The position numbers and the translations under genes were made by a program. From Polaribacter sp. SA4-10 (GTDB lineage Bacteria > Bacteroidota > Bacteroidia > Flavobacteriales > Flavobacteriaceae): a stretch of DNA of 64,000 nucleotides. Location: NCBI RefSeq assembly GCF_002163835.1, contig NZ_CP019331.1, forward strand, positions 2,517,001-2,581,000, given 5' to 3'. Below the pieces are notes generated by a model. It saw only the letters and a program-made list of their open reading frames with translations, was not told where the DNA came from and ran no database searches. The first letter of the stretch is position 1. Every line of letters starts with the position of its first letter. Below are positions 1 to 9,003 of the stretch, piece after piece.

Positions 1-35
1 AAGAATGAATCAAAAAAACACAACCAATAAACAAA

Positions 36-68
36 AACTTCAAAGGTTTTTGAAACCTGCGAGGCCTA
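36..68. repeat. short palindromic intergenic repeat
   Basis: The stem AGGTTT (44-49) and AAACCT (53-58) encloses a 3-nt loop and is followed by GCGAGGCCT. It resembles, from memory, the AAACCTGCGAGGTCT type palindromes scattered through flavobacterial genomes. It lies just upstream of the hpd start and the left arm is degenerate. No gene is visible in bases 1-80. Confidence 0.45.
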
Positions 69-80
69 CAAAAAACAAAT

Positions 81-1244
81 ATGAGTAAAAAAGAAATAAA
101 ATCAGTAAACTACGGTCTAGAAAAAATATTTGAAGGAGCACAAGATTTCCTTCCACTTTTAGGAACAGATTATGTAGAATTTTATGTTGGTAATGCAAAG
201 CAAGCTGCACATTTTTATAAAACAGCATTTGGTTTTCAGTCTTACGCTTATCGTGGTTTAGAAACGGGTTCTAAAGATTCTGTAAGTTATGTTTTAACGC
301 AAGATAAAATTAAACTAGTTTTAACAACCCCATTAAATAGTAAATCACCAATAAATGATCATATTGTAAAACATGGTGATGGTGTAAAAGTGGTTGCACT
401 TTGGGTAGAAGACGCGAGAAAAGCATATGAAGAAACTACTTCTAGAGGCGCAAAATCTTTTATGGAACCAACGGTAGAGTCAGATGAGCATGGTGAAGTT
501 GTTAGAGCAGGAATTTACACATACGGAGAAACCGTACACATGTTTGTAGAGCGAAAAAACTATAATGGAGCATTTTTACCAGGTTTCCAAAAATGGGAAT
601 CAGCATACAATCCACCAAGTGCAGGATTAAAATATATTGACCATATGGTTGGTAATGTTGGGTGGAATCAAATGGATGTTTGGGTAAAATGGTACGAAGA
701 CGTAATGGGATTTGAAAACTTTTTATCTTTTGATGACAAGCAAATTCATACAGAATACTCAGCATTAATGAGTAAAGTAATGTCTAACGGAAATGGTAGA
801 ATTAAATTTCCAATAAACGAACCAGCAAAAGCAGCAAAACGTTCTCAGATAGAAGAATATTTAGACTTTTATGAAGGTGCGGGTGTACAACATATTGCTG
901 TAGCAACAGATGATATTATTAAAACTGTTTCTCAATTAAAAGCCAATGGAGTAGAATTTTTATCAACTCCGCCAGAAGCATATTATAAATCAGTTCCTGC
1001 AAGATTGCAAGAGTTTAGTCATGAATTAGCAGAAGATATCGAAAAGTTAATGGCTTTAGGTATCATGATAGATGCGGATGAAGAAGGCTATTTATTGCAA
1101 ATTTTTACAAAACCAATAGAAGACAGACCAACGTTGTTTTTTGAAGTCATTCAAAGAATGGGTGCAAGAGGTTTTGGCGCAGGAAACTTTAAAGCATTGT
1201 TTGAATCTATAGAAAGAGAACAAGCCAAAAGAGGAACACTTTAA
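81..1244 (+). CDS. hpd: 4-hydroxyphenylpyruvate dioxygenase
   Basis: This 387-aa cytoplasmic non-haem Fe(II) enzyme converts 4-hydroxyphenylpyruvate to homogentisate in tyrosine and phenylalanine breakdown. Two glyoxalase/VOC domains are visible: residues about 25-160 and a catalytic one from about 180 onward. The expected 2-His-1-Glu iron ligands fit H188 (in IDHMVGN), H271 (in QHIAVAT) and E355 (in FFEVIQR). The C-terminal GFGAGNFKALFE stretch is the conserved lid helix of the family. Length is normal. A strong hairpin terminator follows, so it is probably transcribed alone or ends an upstream operon. The next gene, a tryptophan dioxygenase, also fits aromatic amino-acid use. Confidence 0.97.
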   Translation: MSKKEIKSVNYGLEKIFEGAQDFLPLLGTDYVEFYVGNAKQAAHFYKTAFGFQSYAYRGLETGSKDSVSYVLTQDKIKLVLTTPLNSKSPINDHIVKHGDGVKVVALWVEDARKAYEETTSRGAKSFMEPTVESDEHGEVVRAGIYTYGETVHMFVERKNYNGAFLPGFQKWESAYNPPSAGLKYIDHMVGNVGWNQMDVWVKWYEDVMGFENFLSFDDKQIHTEYSALMSKVMSNGNGRIKFPINEPAKAAKRSQIEEYLDFYEGAGVQHIAVATDDIIKTVSQLKANGVEFLSTPPEAYYKSVPARLQEFSHELAEDIEKLMALGIMIDADEEGYLLQIFTKPIEDRPTLFFEVIQRMGARGFGAGNFKALFESIEREQAKRGTL

Positions 1245-1249
1245 GCATA

Positions 1250-1320
1250 CGTCATTACGAGGATAGAAGACGAAGCAATCTCTTTAAAATTAGAAGATAG
1301 CTTCATTAGATTCGCAACGA
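1250..1320. repeat. degenerate palindromic repeat (CGTCATTACGAG type)
   Basis: The left arm CGTCATTACGAG...GACGAAGCAATCT (1250-1281) and right arm AGATAGCTTCATTAGATTCGC (1295-1315) form an imperfect inverted repeat. It resembles the GTCATTGCGAG...GAAGCAATCT family of short intergenic repeats that I recall from many flavobacterial genomes. It sits directly after the hpd stop codon. Confidence 0.5.
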
Positions 1321-1331
1321 TAAAAAATAAT

Positions 1332-1371
1332 AAAAGAACAAAGAGAAAGAATTTTATCTTTGTTCTTTTTT
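1332..1371 (+). terminator. intrinsic terminator after hpd
   Basis: A perfect 13-bp stem, AAAAGAACAAAGA (1332-1344) with TCTTTGTTCTTTT (1357-1369), encloses a 12-nt loop and runs into T residues. The descending arm also contains TATCTTTG (1355-1362), a match to the Bacteroidota -7 box TAnnTTTG, so it could double as part of the promoter of the next gene. Confidence 0.8.
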
Positions 1372-1384
1372 AGTATTATAAACA

Positions 1385-2302
1385 ATGGAAAGAGACGAGA
1401 TTTTAAAAGCAATAGAAGAAAAGTACAATAAATTAGGTGTTCCTGTTGATGCGATGTTAGAAGGTTTATTACATAGTACACCTATTACGTATTGGGATTA
1501 TATTCAAACAGATGCTTTGCTTGGTTTACAAATTCCAAGAACAACACAGCCAGATGAAATGGTTTTTATCATGTATCATCAGGTAAATGAGTTGTTGTTT
1601 AAAATGATTTTATGGGAAATTGATCAAGTTGCAAAAACAAATGAAGTTACTGCAGATAAATTTTCGATGCATTTAGGTAGAATAAGTAGATATTTTGATA
1701 TGCTTTGTAGTTCTTTTGATGTGATGGCAGACGGAATGGAAAAAGAGCAATATCTAAAATTTAGAAACACATTAACACCTGCAAGTGGTTTTCAATCAGC
1801 TCAATATCGTAAAATTGAATTTGCATCCACAGAATTAATTAATTTAATTGATGCTCGTTTCAGAGATTCTATTGATAGAAATTCATCATTTAAAAATGCC
1901 TACAATCATCTGTACTGGCAAGCTGCGGGTAAAAATTATACAACGGGTCAAAAATCAACATTATTAAATCTTTTTGAGAAAAAATATATGGGAGATTTTA
2001 TTGACTTTATGGAAGATTATAATGACATTAATTTATCCTTAAAATTTAAACAACTTCCAAAAGAAGTTCAAGAAAATGAAGATTTAATCAAAGCAATGCG
2101 TCATTATGATTATACAGTAAACGTTAAGTGGGTAATGGCTCATTATAATGCTGCTGCAAAATATATTGGAGGAAGCGATTCTGAATTAAAAGCGACAGGA
2201 GGTAGTAATTGGCGTAAATATATGCATCCAAAATATCAACGAAGAATTTTCTATCCGTACTTGTGGAGTGAAGATGAATTAAAAAACTGGGGAACATTTT
2301 AA
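1385..2302 (+). CDS. tryptophan 2,3-dioxygenase family protein
   Basis: A 305-aa member of the haem-dependent tryptophan 2,3-dioxygenase family, which opens the indole ring of L-tryptophan to N-formylkynurenine, the first step of the kynurenine route. Family-type segments are FIMYHQVNELLFKM near residue 60, SGFQSAQYRKIEF near residue 140 and WVMAHY near residue 256, the last a candidate site for the proximal haem histidine. The sequence is mostly helical with no signal peptide, so it is cytoplasmic. It follows hpd after a terminator; only 14 bp separate the hairpin from the start, so its promoter probably overlaps that hairpin. Substrate preference cannot be read from the sequence. Confidence 0.88.
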   Translation: MERDEILKAIEEKYNKLGVPVDAMLEGLLHSTPITYWDYIQTDALLGLQIPRTTQPDEMVFIMYHQVNELLFKMILWEIDQVAKTNEVTADKFSMHLGRISRYFDMLCSSFDVMADGMEKEQYLKFRNTLTPASGFQSAQYRKIEFASTELINLIDARFRDSIDRNSSFKNAYNHLYWQAAGKNYTTGQKSTLLNLFEKKYMGDFIDFMEDYNDINLSLKFKQLPKEVQENEDLIKAMRHYDYTVNVKWVMAHYNAAAKYIGGSDSELKATGGSNWRKYMHPKYQRRIFYPYLWSEDELKNWGTF

Positions 2303-2348
2303 CTCAGATTAATTCCTCAACGCTTTCATTGAGGTTCCAAATAAAACT

Positions 2349-2371
2349 GTCATTTCCGTGAAAATGAGAAC
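2349..2371. repeat. short palindrome (GTCATTTCCGTGAAAATGA type)
   Basis: TCATTT and AAATGA flank a short centre. It looks like a degenerate copy of the GTCATTCC(T/C)G(C/T)GAAA palindromes, a clear copy of which is at 25557-25580. It lies between the tryptophan dioxygenase and the next gene. Confidence 0.35.
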
Positions 2372-2472
2372 CAAAAAATTACCGTTAAAAAGTCATTTAC
2401 GAATTGTTAGTAATTAACTTTTTTCCATTTTGGAACGCTAATTGTCATTACTTTTTTATAAGTTTGGTTTTT

Positions 2473-3261
2473 ATGAAAAAAAATATCACATTATTTTTTA
2501 CACTTTTTTTAATTACGGCTACCTATAGTCAAGAAAAATCTACTGCTTTTAAAAGTGGAGAATGGTTGCGTTATAAAATGAGTTACAGTGGCTTTTTAAG
2601 AGCTGGAACAGCAATTCTTGAAGTAGAAGAAGAGGAATTGAATGGAAAGAAAGTATTTCATACAAAAGGTTCTGGTTGGACTTCTGGAATGATAAAGTGG
2701 TTTTTTAAAGTAGATGATGTTTATGAAAGCTATTTTGATCAAAAAGAAATAAAACCGTATTTATTTAAAAGAAAGATTGATGAAGGAGGTTATAAGAAAA
2801 ATAGAAATACAACATTTAACTACGAAACAAATAAGGCGTTAGTTGAAGATTTTATCAATAAAAAAGATTCTTCTATTGCTTTTTCTAATGTGCAAGATAT
2901 GCTGTCTTCTTTCTATTATTTAAGAAACTATGATATAGAAAACTTAAAAATAGGAGATGAAATAGCTATTGATATGTTTATGGATTCACAAGTGTATCCT
3001 TTTAAGTTACGTTTTATAGGGAAAGAAATTATAAAAACAAAGTTTGGGGATATTAAAACATTAATATTTAATCCGTTAGTTCAGTCTGGTAGAGTGTTTA
3101 AAGCAGAAGAAAGTGTTACTATTTGGATTACTGATGATGAAAATAAAATTCCAATTAAAATGAGGGCTTCATTGTCTGTTGGTTCTCTTCGTGCAGAGCT
3201 AGAAGCTTATAAGGGTTTAGCAAATTCCTTTGAAGTTCTTTACGATGAAACTACTAATTAA
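2473..3261 (+). CDS. DUF3108 domain-containing exported protein
   Basis: A 262-aa protein with a clear signal peptide (MKKNITLFFTLFLITATYSQ, cleavage after TYS-Q). I chose the start at 2473 rather than the earlier in-frame ATG at 2404, because the 23 extra residues would place non-signal sequence in front of the Sec signal. The mature part has the DUF3108 pattern: a GEWLRYKMSYSGFLRAGTA opening, a central YLRNYD segment and FGDIKTL, WITDDENKIP and AELEAY near the end. The family is periplasmic or outer-membrane associated with a predicted beta fold and no established biochemical role. It precedes the M23 peptidase gene on the same strand. Confidence 0.85.
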   Translation: MKKNITLFFTLFLITATYSQEKSTAFKSGEWLRYKMSYSGFLRAGTAILEVEEEELNGKKVFHTKGSGWTSGMIKWFFKVDDVYESYFDQKEIKPYLFKRKIDEGGYKKNRNTTFNYETNKALVEDFINKKDSSIAFSNVQDMLSSFYYLRNYDIENLKIGDEIAIDMFMDSQVYPFKLRFIGKEIIKTKFGDIKTLIFNPLVQSGRVFKAEESVTIWITDDENKIPIKMRASLSVGSLRAELEAYKGLANSFEVLYDETTN

Positions 3262-3335
3262 ATTTTTATTAAAACTTTAACGAAACCGTTATAGGAACTT
3301 CCTACTTTAGATTAAAAATAAATCAATTTTAGTTG

Positions 3336-3343
3336 TATTTTTG
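3336..3343 (+). promoter_or_regulatory. candidate -7 box TATTTTTG
   Basis: Matches the Bacteroidota -7 consensus TAnnTTTG, 27 bp before the TTG start of the M23 peptidase gene. No TTG -33 element is seen at the usual 17-19 bp spacing, so this is a partial match. Confidence 0.4.
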
Positions 3344-3369
3344 GAAATCAATTTTAATAGATAAGTTTC

Positions 3370-4644
3370 TTGAAAAAAATAGTTTTCCTCTTTGTACTTA
3401 TTATCTCATTTTCATCTTGTAAAAAAGAGGTTAATAAGCCTGTTTTACTTATTAAAAAAGAAAAACCAAAACCAATCTATAGGTTTGGATATAAAATAGA
3501 TGACTTTAAAGTAATTCAAGATACTATTAAAAGCGGAGAAAGTTTTGGAATTATTCTCGATAGGCATCATGTTTATTATCCAAAAATTAATAAAATAGCA
3601 GGCGCTATAAAAGATGTTTTTGATGTAAGAAGAGTAAGAGCTGGTAAGCCTTATACTATTTTAGCAAGTAAAGACTCTACAGAACAAGCACAAATATTTA
3701 TTTATAAACATGATAAAATTAATGCTACAATTGTAGACTTTAAAGATTCTCTTATTACAGCTACTCGCTATAAAAAACCAATTAAAGTTGTAGAGGAAAT
3801 TGCTGAGGGTATAATTTATTCAAGCCTATCTCAAACAATGGATAGTTTAGGGTTAAAGCCTAACTTAACGTACACCATTGCAGATAATATTTATGCATGG
3901 ACATTAGATTTTCAGAAACTACAAAGAGGAGATTCTTTTAAACTTGTTTACGAGGAAAAGTATATTGAAGACACTCTTTTTGCAGGTTATGGAAATGTAA
4001 AATCAGCAGTTTTTAAACATAGAGGAGTCGATTTTTATGCATACAGATTTATTGCAGATTCTATAAAAGGAATTCCAGAATATTATGATGAAGAAGGAAA
4101 TATGTTGCGTAGTCAGTTTTTAAGATCTCCAATTAAATTTCAATATAGAATTTCTTCAAGGTATAATTTAAAAAGAAGAATTGCTTATTATGGTAATAGA
4201 ATAAGGCCTCACAGAGGAACCGATTTTGCTGCAAATATTGGAACTCCAATTTTAGCAACTGCAAGTGGAACTGTAATTCAATCTACAAGGAGAGGTGGTA
4301 ATGGTAAATTTGTAAAAATTAGGCATAATGGTACGTATTCTACTCAATATTTACATATGAAAAATCGTAAAGTTAAAAAAGGACAATACGTTAAACAAGG
4401 TGATGTAATTGGTTGGGTAGGAATGACTGGGAATACTGGTGGGCCACATGTTTGTTATCGTTTTTGGAAAAACGGAAGAGAAGTAGATCCATTTAAACAA
4501 AAATTACCAGCAGCAAAACCCTTAAAGAAAAGTTTGAAACCAAGATATTTAGAGTTTATAAAACCGCTTGAATATCAGTTAGATCATAAACAAATTCCAA
4601 CACAACAAATAGAAATAGTAACAGAAACAATTGCTCAAAATTAA
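3370..4644 (+). CDS. M23 family metallopeptidase, lipoprotein
   Basis: A 424-aa cell-wall endopeptidase of the LytM/lysostaphin type, expected to cut peptide cross-links of peptidoglycan. The start is a TTG codon, the only start giving the lipoprotein signal MKKIVFLFVLIISFSSC, whose lipobox cysteine is C17. The catalytic zinc site is visible as HRGTD and YLHM, with GGPHVCYRFWKNG supplying the last histidine. LysM-like or OapA-like sequence (residues about 45-200) lies in front of the peptidase domain, as in flavobacterial relatives. The gene ends 3 bp before pgi and shares its transcript. It is probably anchored on the periplasmic side of a membrane. Confidence 0.9.
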   Translation: MKKIVFLFVLIISFSSCKKEVNKPVLLIKKEKPKPIYRFGYKIDDFKVIQDTIKSGESFGIILDRHHVYYPKINKIAGAIKDVFDVRRVRAGKPYTILASKDSTEQAQIFIYKHDKINATIVDFKDSLITATRYKKPIKVVEEIAEGIIYSSLSQTMDSLGLKPNLTYTIADNIYAWTLDFQKLQRGDSFKLVYEEKYIEDTLFAGYGNVKSAVFKHRGVDFYAYRFIADSIKGIPEYYDEEGNMLRSQFLRSPIKFQYRISSRYNLKRRIAYYGNRIRPHRGTDFAANIGTPILATASGTVIQSTRRGGNGKFVKIRHNGTYSTQYLHMKNRKVKKGQYVKQGDVIGWVGMTGNTGGPHVCYRFWKNGREVDPFKQKLPAAKPLKKSLKPRYLEFIKPLEYQLDHKQIPTQQIEIVTETIAQN

Positions 4645-4647
4645 AAA

Positions 4648-6216
4648 ATGGCTTTAAAAAATATCAACCCAACTGCAACCAATGCTTGGCAAAAATTAAC
4701 AAATCATTTTAATGATATTCAAAATATTACAATTAAAGATTTGTCTAAAGACTTAAAAAGAAAAGAAGATTTTTCTTTAAATTTTGATGATTTACACGTA
4801 GATTTTTCAAAAAATAGAGTTACTCAACAAACGATAGATTTATTAGTTGAATTAGCAAATGAAGTAGATTTAAAAAATGCTATTGAAAAACAATTTTCTG
4901 GAGAAAAAATTAATGTAACAGAAGGTAGAGAAGTCTTACACACGGCATTAAGAAGTACTTCTGATGAACCGGTTTTAGTTGATGGTAAAAATATTAAACC
5001 TCAAGTTCAAGCTGCTTTAAGAAAAATTAAAAGCTTTAGTAATAAAGTTATTTCTGGTAAATGGAAAGGGTATACTGGAAAGTCAATTACAGATATTGTT
5101 AATATTGGTATTGGTGGTTCAGATTTAGGGCCAGACATGGTTGTTGAATCTTTACAGTATTATAAAAATCAATTAACCTCTCATTTTGTTTCTAATGTAG
5201 ATGGAGATCATGTATCAGAAATTATAAAAAAATTAGACCCAGAAACTACCTTGTTTGTAATCGTATCTAAAACATTTACAACGCAAGAGACTATTACAAA
5301 TGCAGAAACACTAAAAAATTGGTTTTTAAAATCTGCAACTATTTTTGATATTCCAAAACACTTTGTGGCAGTATCAACAAATTTAGAAGCTGTAGATAAT
5401 TTTGGAATTGATAAAAGTAACGTTTTTCCAATGTGGAATTGGGTTGGAGGTAGGTTCTCATTGTGGTCTGCTGTAGGTTTATCTATAAGCTTATCAGTTG
5501 GGTATGATAATTATAAATCATTATTAGAAGGAGCTGAAGAAATGGACCTTCATTATAGAAATGAAGATTTTGATAACAATATTCCGGTAATTTTAGCATT
5601 GTTAAGTATTTGGTATAATAATTTTTATGGTGCAGAGTCTGAAGCTGTATTGCCTTACTCACAATATTTAAAGAAATTACCAGACTATTTACAACAAGCT
5701 ATTATGGAAAGTAATGGAAAAGGTGTAGATAGAAATGGAGAAAAAGTAGATTATCAAACAGGAACAATTGTTTGGGGAAGTACAGGTACAAACATGCAAC
5801 ATGCATTTATGCAATTAGTGCATCAAGGAACTAAATTAATTCCGTGTGATTTTATTGGTTACAAAGAATCTTTATATGGTTTAACAGATCATCATAAAAA
5901 ATTAATGGCCAATTATTATGGTCAAATGGAAGCTTTGGCTTTTGGTAAAACGAAAGAAGAAGTTCATTTAGAACTAAAATTTTCTGGTGATACAGCTAAA
6001 ATTGCAAAATTATTACCTTTTAAAGTATTTGAAGGTAATAGACCAAGTAATGCACTGCTTTTTGATAAATTAACACCAAAGTCTTTAGGAAAGTTAATTG
6101 CTTTATATGAGCATAAAATTTTTACGCAAGGAATTCTATGGAATATTTATAGTTATGACCAGTTTGGAGTAGAGCTAGGAAAGGAATTAGCAAAAAAATT
6201 ATTGAAGAATCAGTAG
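4648..6216 (+). CDS. pgi: glucose-6-phosphate isomerase
   Basis: A 522-aa cytoplasmic glycolytic enzyme interconverting glucose 6-phosphate and fructose 6-phosphate. The sugar-phosphate site [10 protein letters not shown] is near residue 153. The conserved [17 protein letters not shown] block follows near residue 265, and the second family signature around the catalytic glutamate is seen as [11 protein letters not shown]. The C-terminal YEHKIFTQG and [15 protein letters not shown] stretches are also family-typical. Length is slightly shorter than the 540-550 aa of the enterobacterial form, as usual in Bacteroidota. It is translationally close-coupled to the upstream M23 peptidase gene (3-bp gap), a pairing of central metabolism with wall hydrolysis that may be only a shared transcript. 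Confidence 0.98.
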   Translation: MALKNINPTATNAWQKLTNHFNDIQNITIKDLSKDLKRKEDFSLNFDDLHVDFSKNRVTQQTIDLLVELANEVDLKNAIEKQFSGEKINVTEGREVLHTALRSTSDEPVLVDGKNIKPQVQAALRKIKSFSNKVISGKWKGYTGKSITDIVNIGIGGSDLGPDMVVESLQYYKNQLTSHFVSNVDGDHVSEIIKKLDPETTLFVIVSKTFTTQETITNAETLKNWFLKSATIFDIPKHFVAVSTNLEAVDNFGIDKSNVFPMWNWVGGRFSLWSAVGLSISLSVGYDNYKSLLEGAEEMDLHYRNEDFDNNIPVILALLSIWYNNFYGAESEAVLPYSQYLKKLPDYLQQAIMESNGKGVDRNGEKVDYQTGTIVWGSTGTNMQHAFMQLVHQGTKLIPCDFIGYKESLYGLTDHHKKLMANYYGQMEALAFGKTKEEVHLELKFSGDTAKIAKLLPFKVFEGNRPSNALLFDKLTPKSLGKLIALYEHKIFTQGILWNIYSYDQFGVELGKELAKKLLKNQ

Positions 6217-6427
6217 GATTAGATTCTAGAAACTTAATACATTAACATTTACATTGCTTTTTGTTAATAATTTTGTTAATATATAAATTGCTCATTTACA
6301 GTTTGTAAAAATTAATTTAATTACATTTATTTATCTAAATTTTTTGTTAAAGCTTAACATTAAATTAACACTAATAGCCTGCAAAAGCAGGAATTTTGCA
6401 AAACATTTAATAACATAAAATTAAAAA
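6217..6427 (+). promoter_or_regulatory. AT-rich leader of the TonB receptor operon
   Basis: This 211-bp gap is very AT-rich. It contains repeated TTGTTAA motifs (near 6260, 6272 and 6342) and a small hairpin, CCTGC-AAAA-GCAGG (6378-6391), about 36 bp before the start codon. The hairpin resembles the CCTGCGAAAGCAGG palindromes elsewhere in the window. No consensus TAnnTTTG box is obvious, so the promoter position is uncertain. Confidence 0.35.
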
Positions 6428-8989
6428 ATGAAAAATTTTAAAAACTTATTATTTGTAGCTCTGTTTTTTGTAACAGCTACAGTTTTAGGACAAACTAAAG
6501 TTACAGGTAAGGTTGTAGATGATACAAACCAACCCTTACCTGGAGCAAGTGTTGTTGTAAAAGGAACAACAAACGGTACATCAACAGATTTTGATGGAAA
6601 GTTTATCTTAAACACTAAGTCTAATTCTGGTGTTTTAGTAGTCTCTTTTATAGGCTTCGAAGCTAAAGAAGTTTCTTTTTCTTCATCAAAAAAGAATTTA
6701 ACAATTAAATTAGTAGAAGACGCTGGCTCTTTAGATGAAATCGTTATAACAGCTACATCTTTTGCTATTGATAGAAAAACTCCTGTTGCAGTTTCTACTA
6801 TTAAAGCTGCTGATATTGAACGAAAATTAGGTTCTCAAGAATTCCCAGAGATTTTAAAATCTACTCCTGGAGTATATGCTACTAAATCTGGTGGTGGTTT
6901 TGGAGACGGTCGGATCAATATGCGTGGTTTCAACTCAGAAAACGTTGCTGTTATGATTAACGGAGTTCCTGTTAATGATATGGAGAATGGTAGAGTATAC
7001 TGGTCTAACTGGGCTGGTTTATCAGATGTAACATCGGCAATGCAAGTGCAAAGAGGTTTAGGTGCTGCTAAAGTTGCTGTACCTTCTATTGGTGGAACAA
7101 TTAATATTCTATCAAAAACTTCTGATATGTCAAAAGGAGGAAATATTATTGCTAGTACGGGAAATAATGGTTTTCAAAAATATGGATTTACATTATCTAC
7201 AGGGTTAATGGATAGCGGTCTTGCTGCTACTGTTTCTTTCTCTAAAACGTCTGGAGAAGGTTATGTTGATGGTACTCAGTTTGAGGGTTACAATTACTTT
7301 TTGAACTTAACAAAAGAAATAAATGAGAATCACAAGATCTCTTTTACAACTTTTGGATCACCACAAAGACATGGGCAAAGACAAAACAGAAGTACTGTAG
7401 AAACGATTAGAAATGCACAATCAGGAATTCGTTTTAATCCAGATTGGGGTTATAAAAATGGACAAGTTACTTCAATAGAAGATAATTTTTATCACAAATC
7501 GCAAACTTCATTAAATCATTATTGGACAATTAGTGACGTTACTTCTTTATCAACTGCAGCCTATGTCTCTTATGGTAAAGGTGGTGGTGGTGGTACCGCT
7601 GGTTCTAATAGAGATTTATTTAACGTAAGAGTTGGTGGTTCAGATCAACCTGTAGATTTCGATAATATTGTTGAGATAAATAAGGAAAATGGTGCATTGG
7701 GTTCTGAAGCTATTTTAAGAGCTTCAAGAAACGATCATGAATGGTTTGGTGTATTATCTACTTTTAAAACAGAATTAACGGATAATTTAGATTTAATTGC
7801 TGGTTTAGATTGGAGAACTTATACAGGAAGTCACTTTAGAGAAGTTACAGATTTATTAGGAGGGCAATATTTCTTTGATGATTCTAATGTTAATGGCACA
7901 AGTTCAGCTTTACAAGTTGGCGATAAAATGGGTTATCATAATGATGGTAATGTAGGTTGGTTAGGTTTCTTTGGTCAATTAGAATATGGTACAGAAAATT
8001 TTGATTCTTTTATTTCTACTTCTGTGCAAAGAAGTACGTACCAAAGAGTAGATTATTTTCAATATGACTTAAGTACAGAAGCTGGTAGAGATATAGCTAC
8101 AACAGATAAAGTAAGTTTAAATGGTTACAGTATTAAAGGTGGAGCAAATTACAGAATTGATGATGTACAAAATGTATTTGTTAATATTGGTTATTTTGAA
8201 AGACCTGCAAATTTTGATTCAGTATTTCAAGGTTTCAATAATACAACTGTAAATGAAAATGCTGAAAATGAAAAGATTTTTAGTTTAGAATTAGGCTATG
8301 GTGTAAGAAGTGACAAATTTGCAGCGAATGTAAATTTATATAGAACACAATGGAATGACAGATCTTTTTCAAGAGGAATCTCTGCAGATCCAACGGTTAG
8401 TGGTTCAGAAGATTTTACAGCAAATTTATTAGGAGTTAACGCTTTACATCAAGGTGTTGAGTTTGATTTCACCTATAAGCCTTCAGATAAATTGAGTTTA
8501 TCAGGAATGGTTTCTTTAGGAGACTGGACAAACGATAATGATTTAATAGATGTGCCTATTTTTGATGAAAATCAAAATCAAAGAGGTACTTTAGATTTAC
8601 TTGTTGCTGGATTAAAAGTATCTGATGCTGCACAAACAACTGCTGCTTTAGGGATGTTATATAAATTTTGGGACAAAACTTCAATCACTGTAGATTATAA
8701 TTATTTTGCAGATTTATATGCTCAAATTAATATATTAGACAGAGCAGATTTTGACCCTTCTACTCCAGCAGTAAGAGGAGGAGATACATGGAAAGCACCT
8801 AGTTATAATACATTTGATGCAAGTTTGCGTCATGGGTTTAATCTAGGTGAATTTGATACTACTGTTACAGTTCGTGTAAACAATCTATTTGACACAGAAT
8901 ATATCGCAGATGCCTTAGATGCTTCGGATCCATTAGTATGGTTTGGTTTTGGTAGAACATTTAGTTTAGATTTAAAAATTAAATTTTAA
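6428..8989 (+). CDS. TonB-dependent outer-membrane receptor
   Basis: An 853-aa outer-membrane transporter. A Sec signal ending at VLGQ (about residue 22) leads into a CarboxypepD_reg-like domain (KVTGKVVDDTNQPLPGASV, residues about 24-100). A TonB-box-like DEIVITATS follows, then a plug domain with LKSTPGVYATKSGGGFGDG and RINMRGFNSENVAVMING, and a long C-terminal beta-barrel ending in aromatic F (FSLDLKIKF). Such receptors import a bound ligand using energy from TonB-ExbBD. The substrate is not readable. The architecture resembles SusC-type receptors but the gene is not followed by a SusD; 14 bp downstream is a modular lipoprotein, probably its surface partner and co-transcribed with it. Confidence 0.93.
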   Translation: MKNFKNLLFVALFFVTATVLGQTKVTGKVVDDTNQPLPGASVVVKGTTNGTSTDFDGKFILNTKSNSGVLVVSFIGFEAKEVSFSSSKKNLTIKLVEDAGSLDEIVITATSFAIDRKTPVAVSTIKAADIERKLGSQEFPEILKSTPGVYATKSGGGFGDGRINMRGFNSENVAVMINGVPVNDMENGRVYWSNWAGLSDVTSAMQVQRGLGAAKVAVPSIGGTINILSKTSDMSKGGNIIASTGNNGFQKYGFTLSTGLMDSGLAATVSFSKTSGEGYVDGTQFEGYNYFLNLTKEINENHKISFTTFGSPQRHGQRQNRSTVETIRNAQSGIRFNPDWGYKNGQVTSIEDNFYHKSQTSLNHYWTISDVTSLSTAAYVSYGKGGGGGTAGSNRDLFNVRVGGSDQPVDFDNIVEINKENGALGSEAILRASRNDHEWFGVLSTFKTELTDNLDLIAGLDWRTYTGSHFREVTDLLGGQYFFDDSNVNGTSSALQVGDKMGYHNDGNVGWLGFFGQLEYGTENFDSFISTSVQRSTYQRVDYFQYDLSTEAGRDIATTDKVSLNGYSIKGGANYRIDDVQNVFVNIGYFERPANFDSVFQGFNNTTVNENAENEKIFSLELGYGVRSDKFAANVNLYRTQWNDRSFSRGISADPTVSGSEDFTANLLGVNALHQGVEFDFTYKPSDKLSLSGMVSLGDWTNDNDLIDVPIFDENQNQRGTLDLLVAGLKVSDAAQTTAALGMLYKFWDKTSITVDYNYFADLYAQINILDRADFDPSTPAVRGGDTWKAPSYNTFDASLRHGFNLGEFDTTVTVRVNNLFDTEYIADALDASDPLVWFGFGRTFSLDLKIKF

Positions 8990-9003
8990 AAAATTTTAAA
9001 AAA

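Noticed and set aside
2404..2472. N-terminal extension of the DUF3108 protein
   Set aside because: The 23 added residues precede a complete signal peptide beginning at 2473, so the later start is better.
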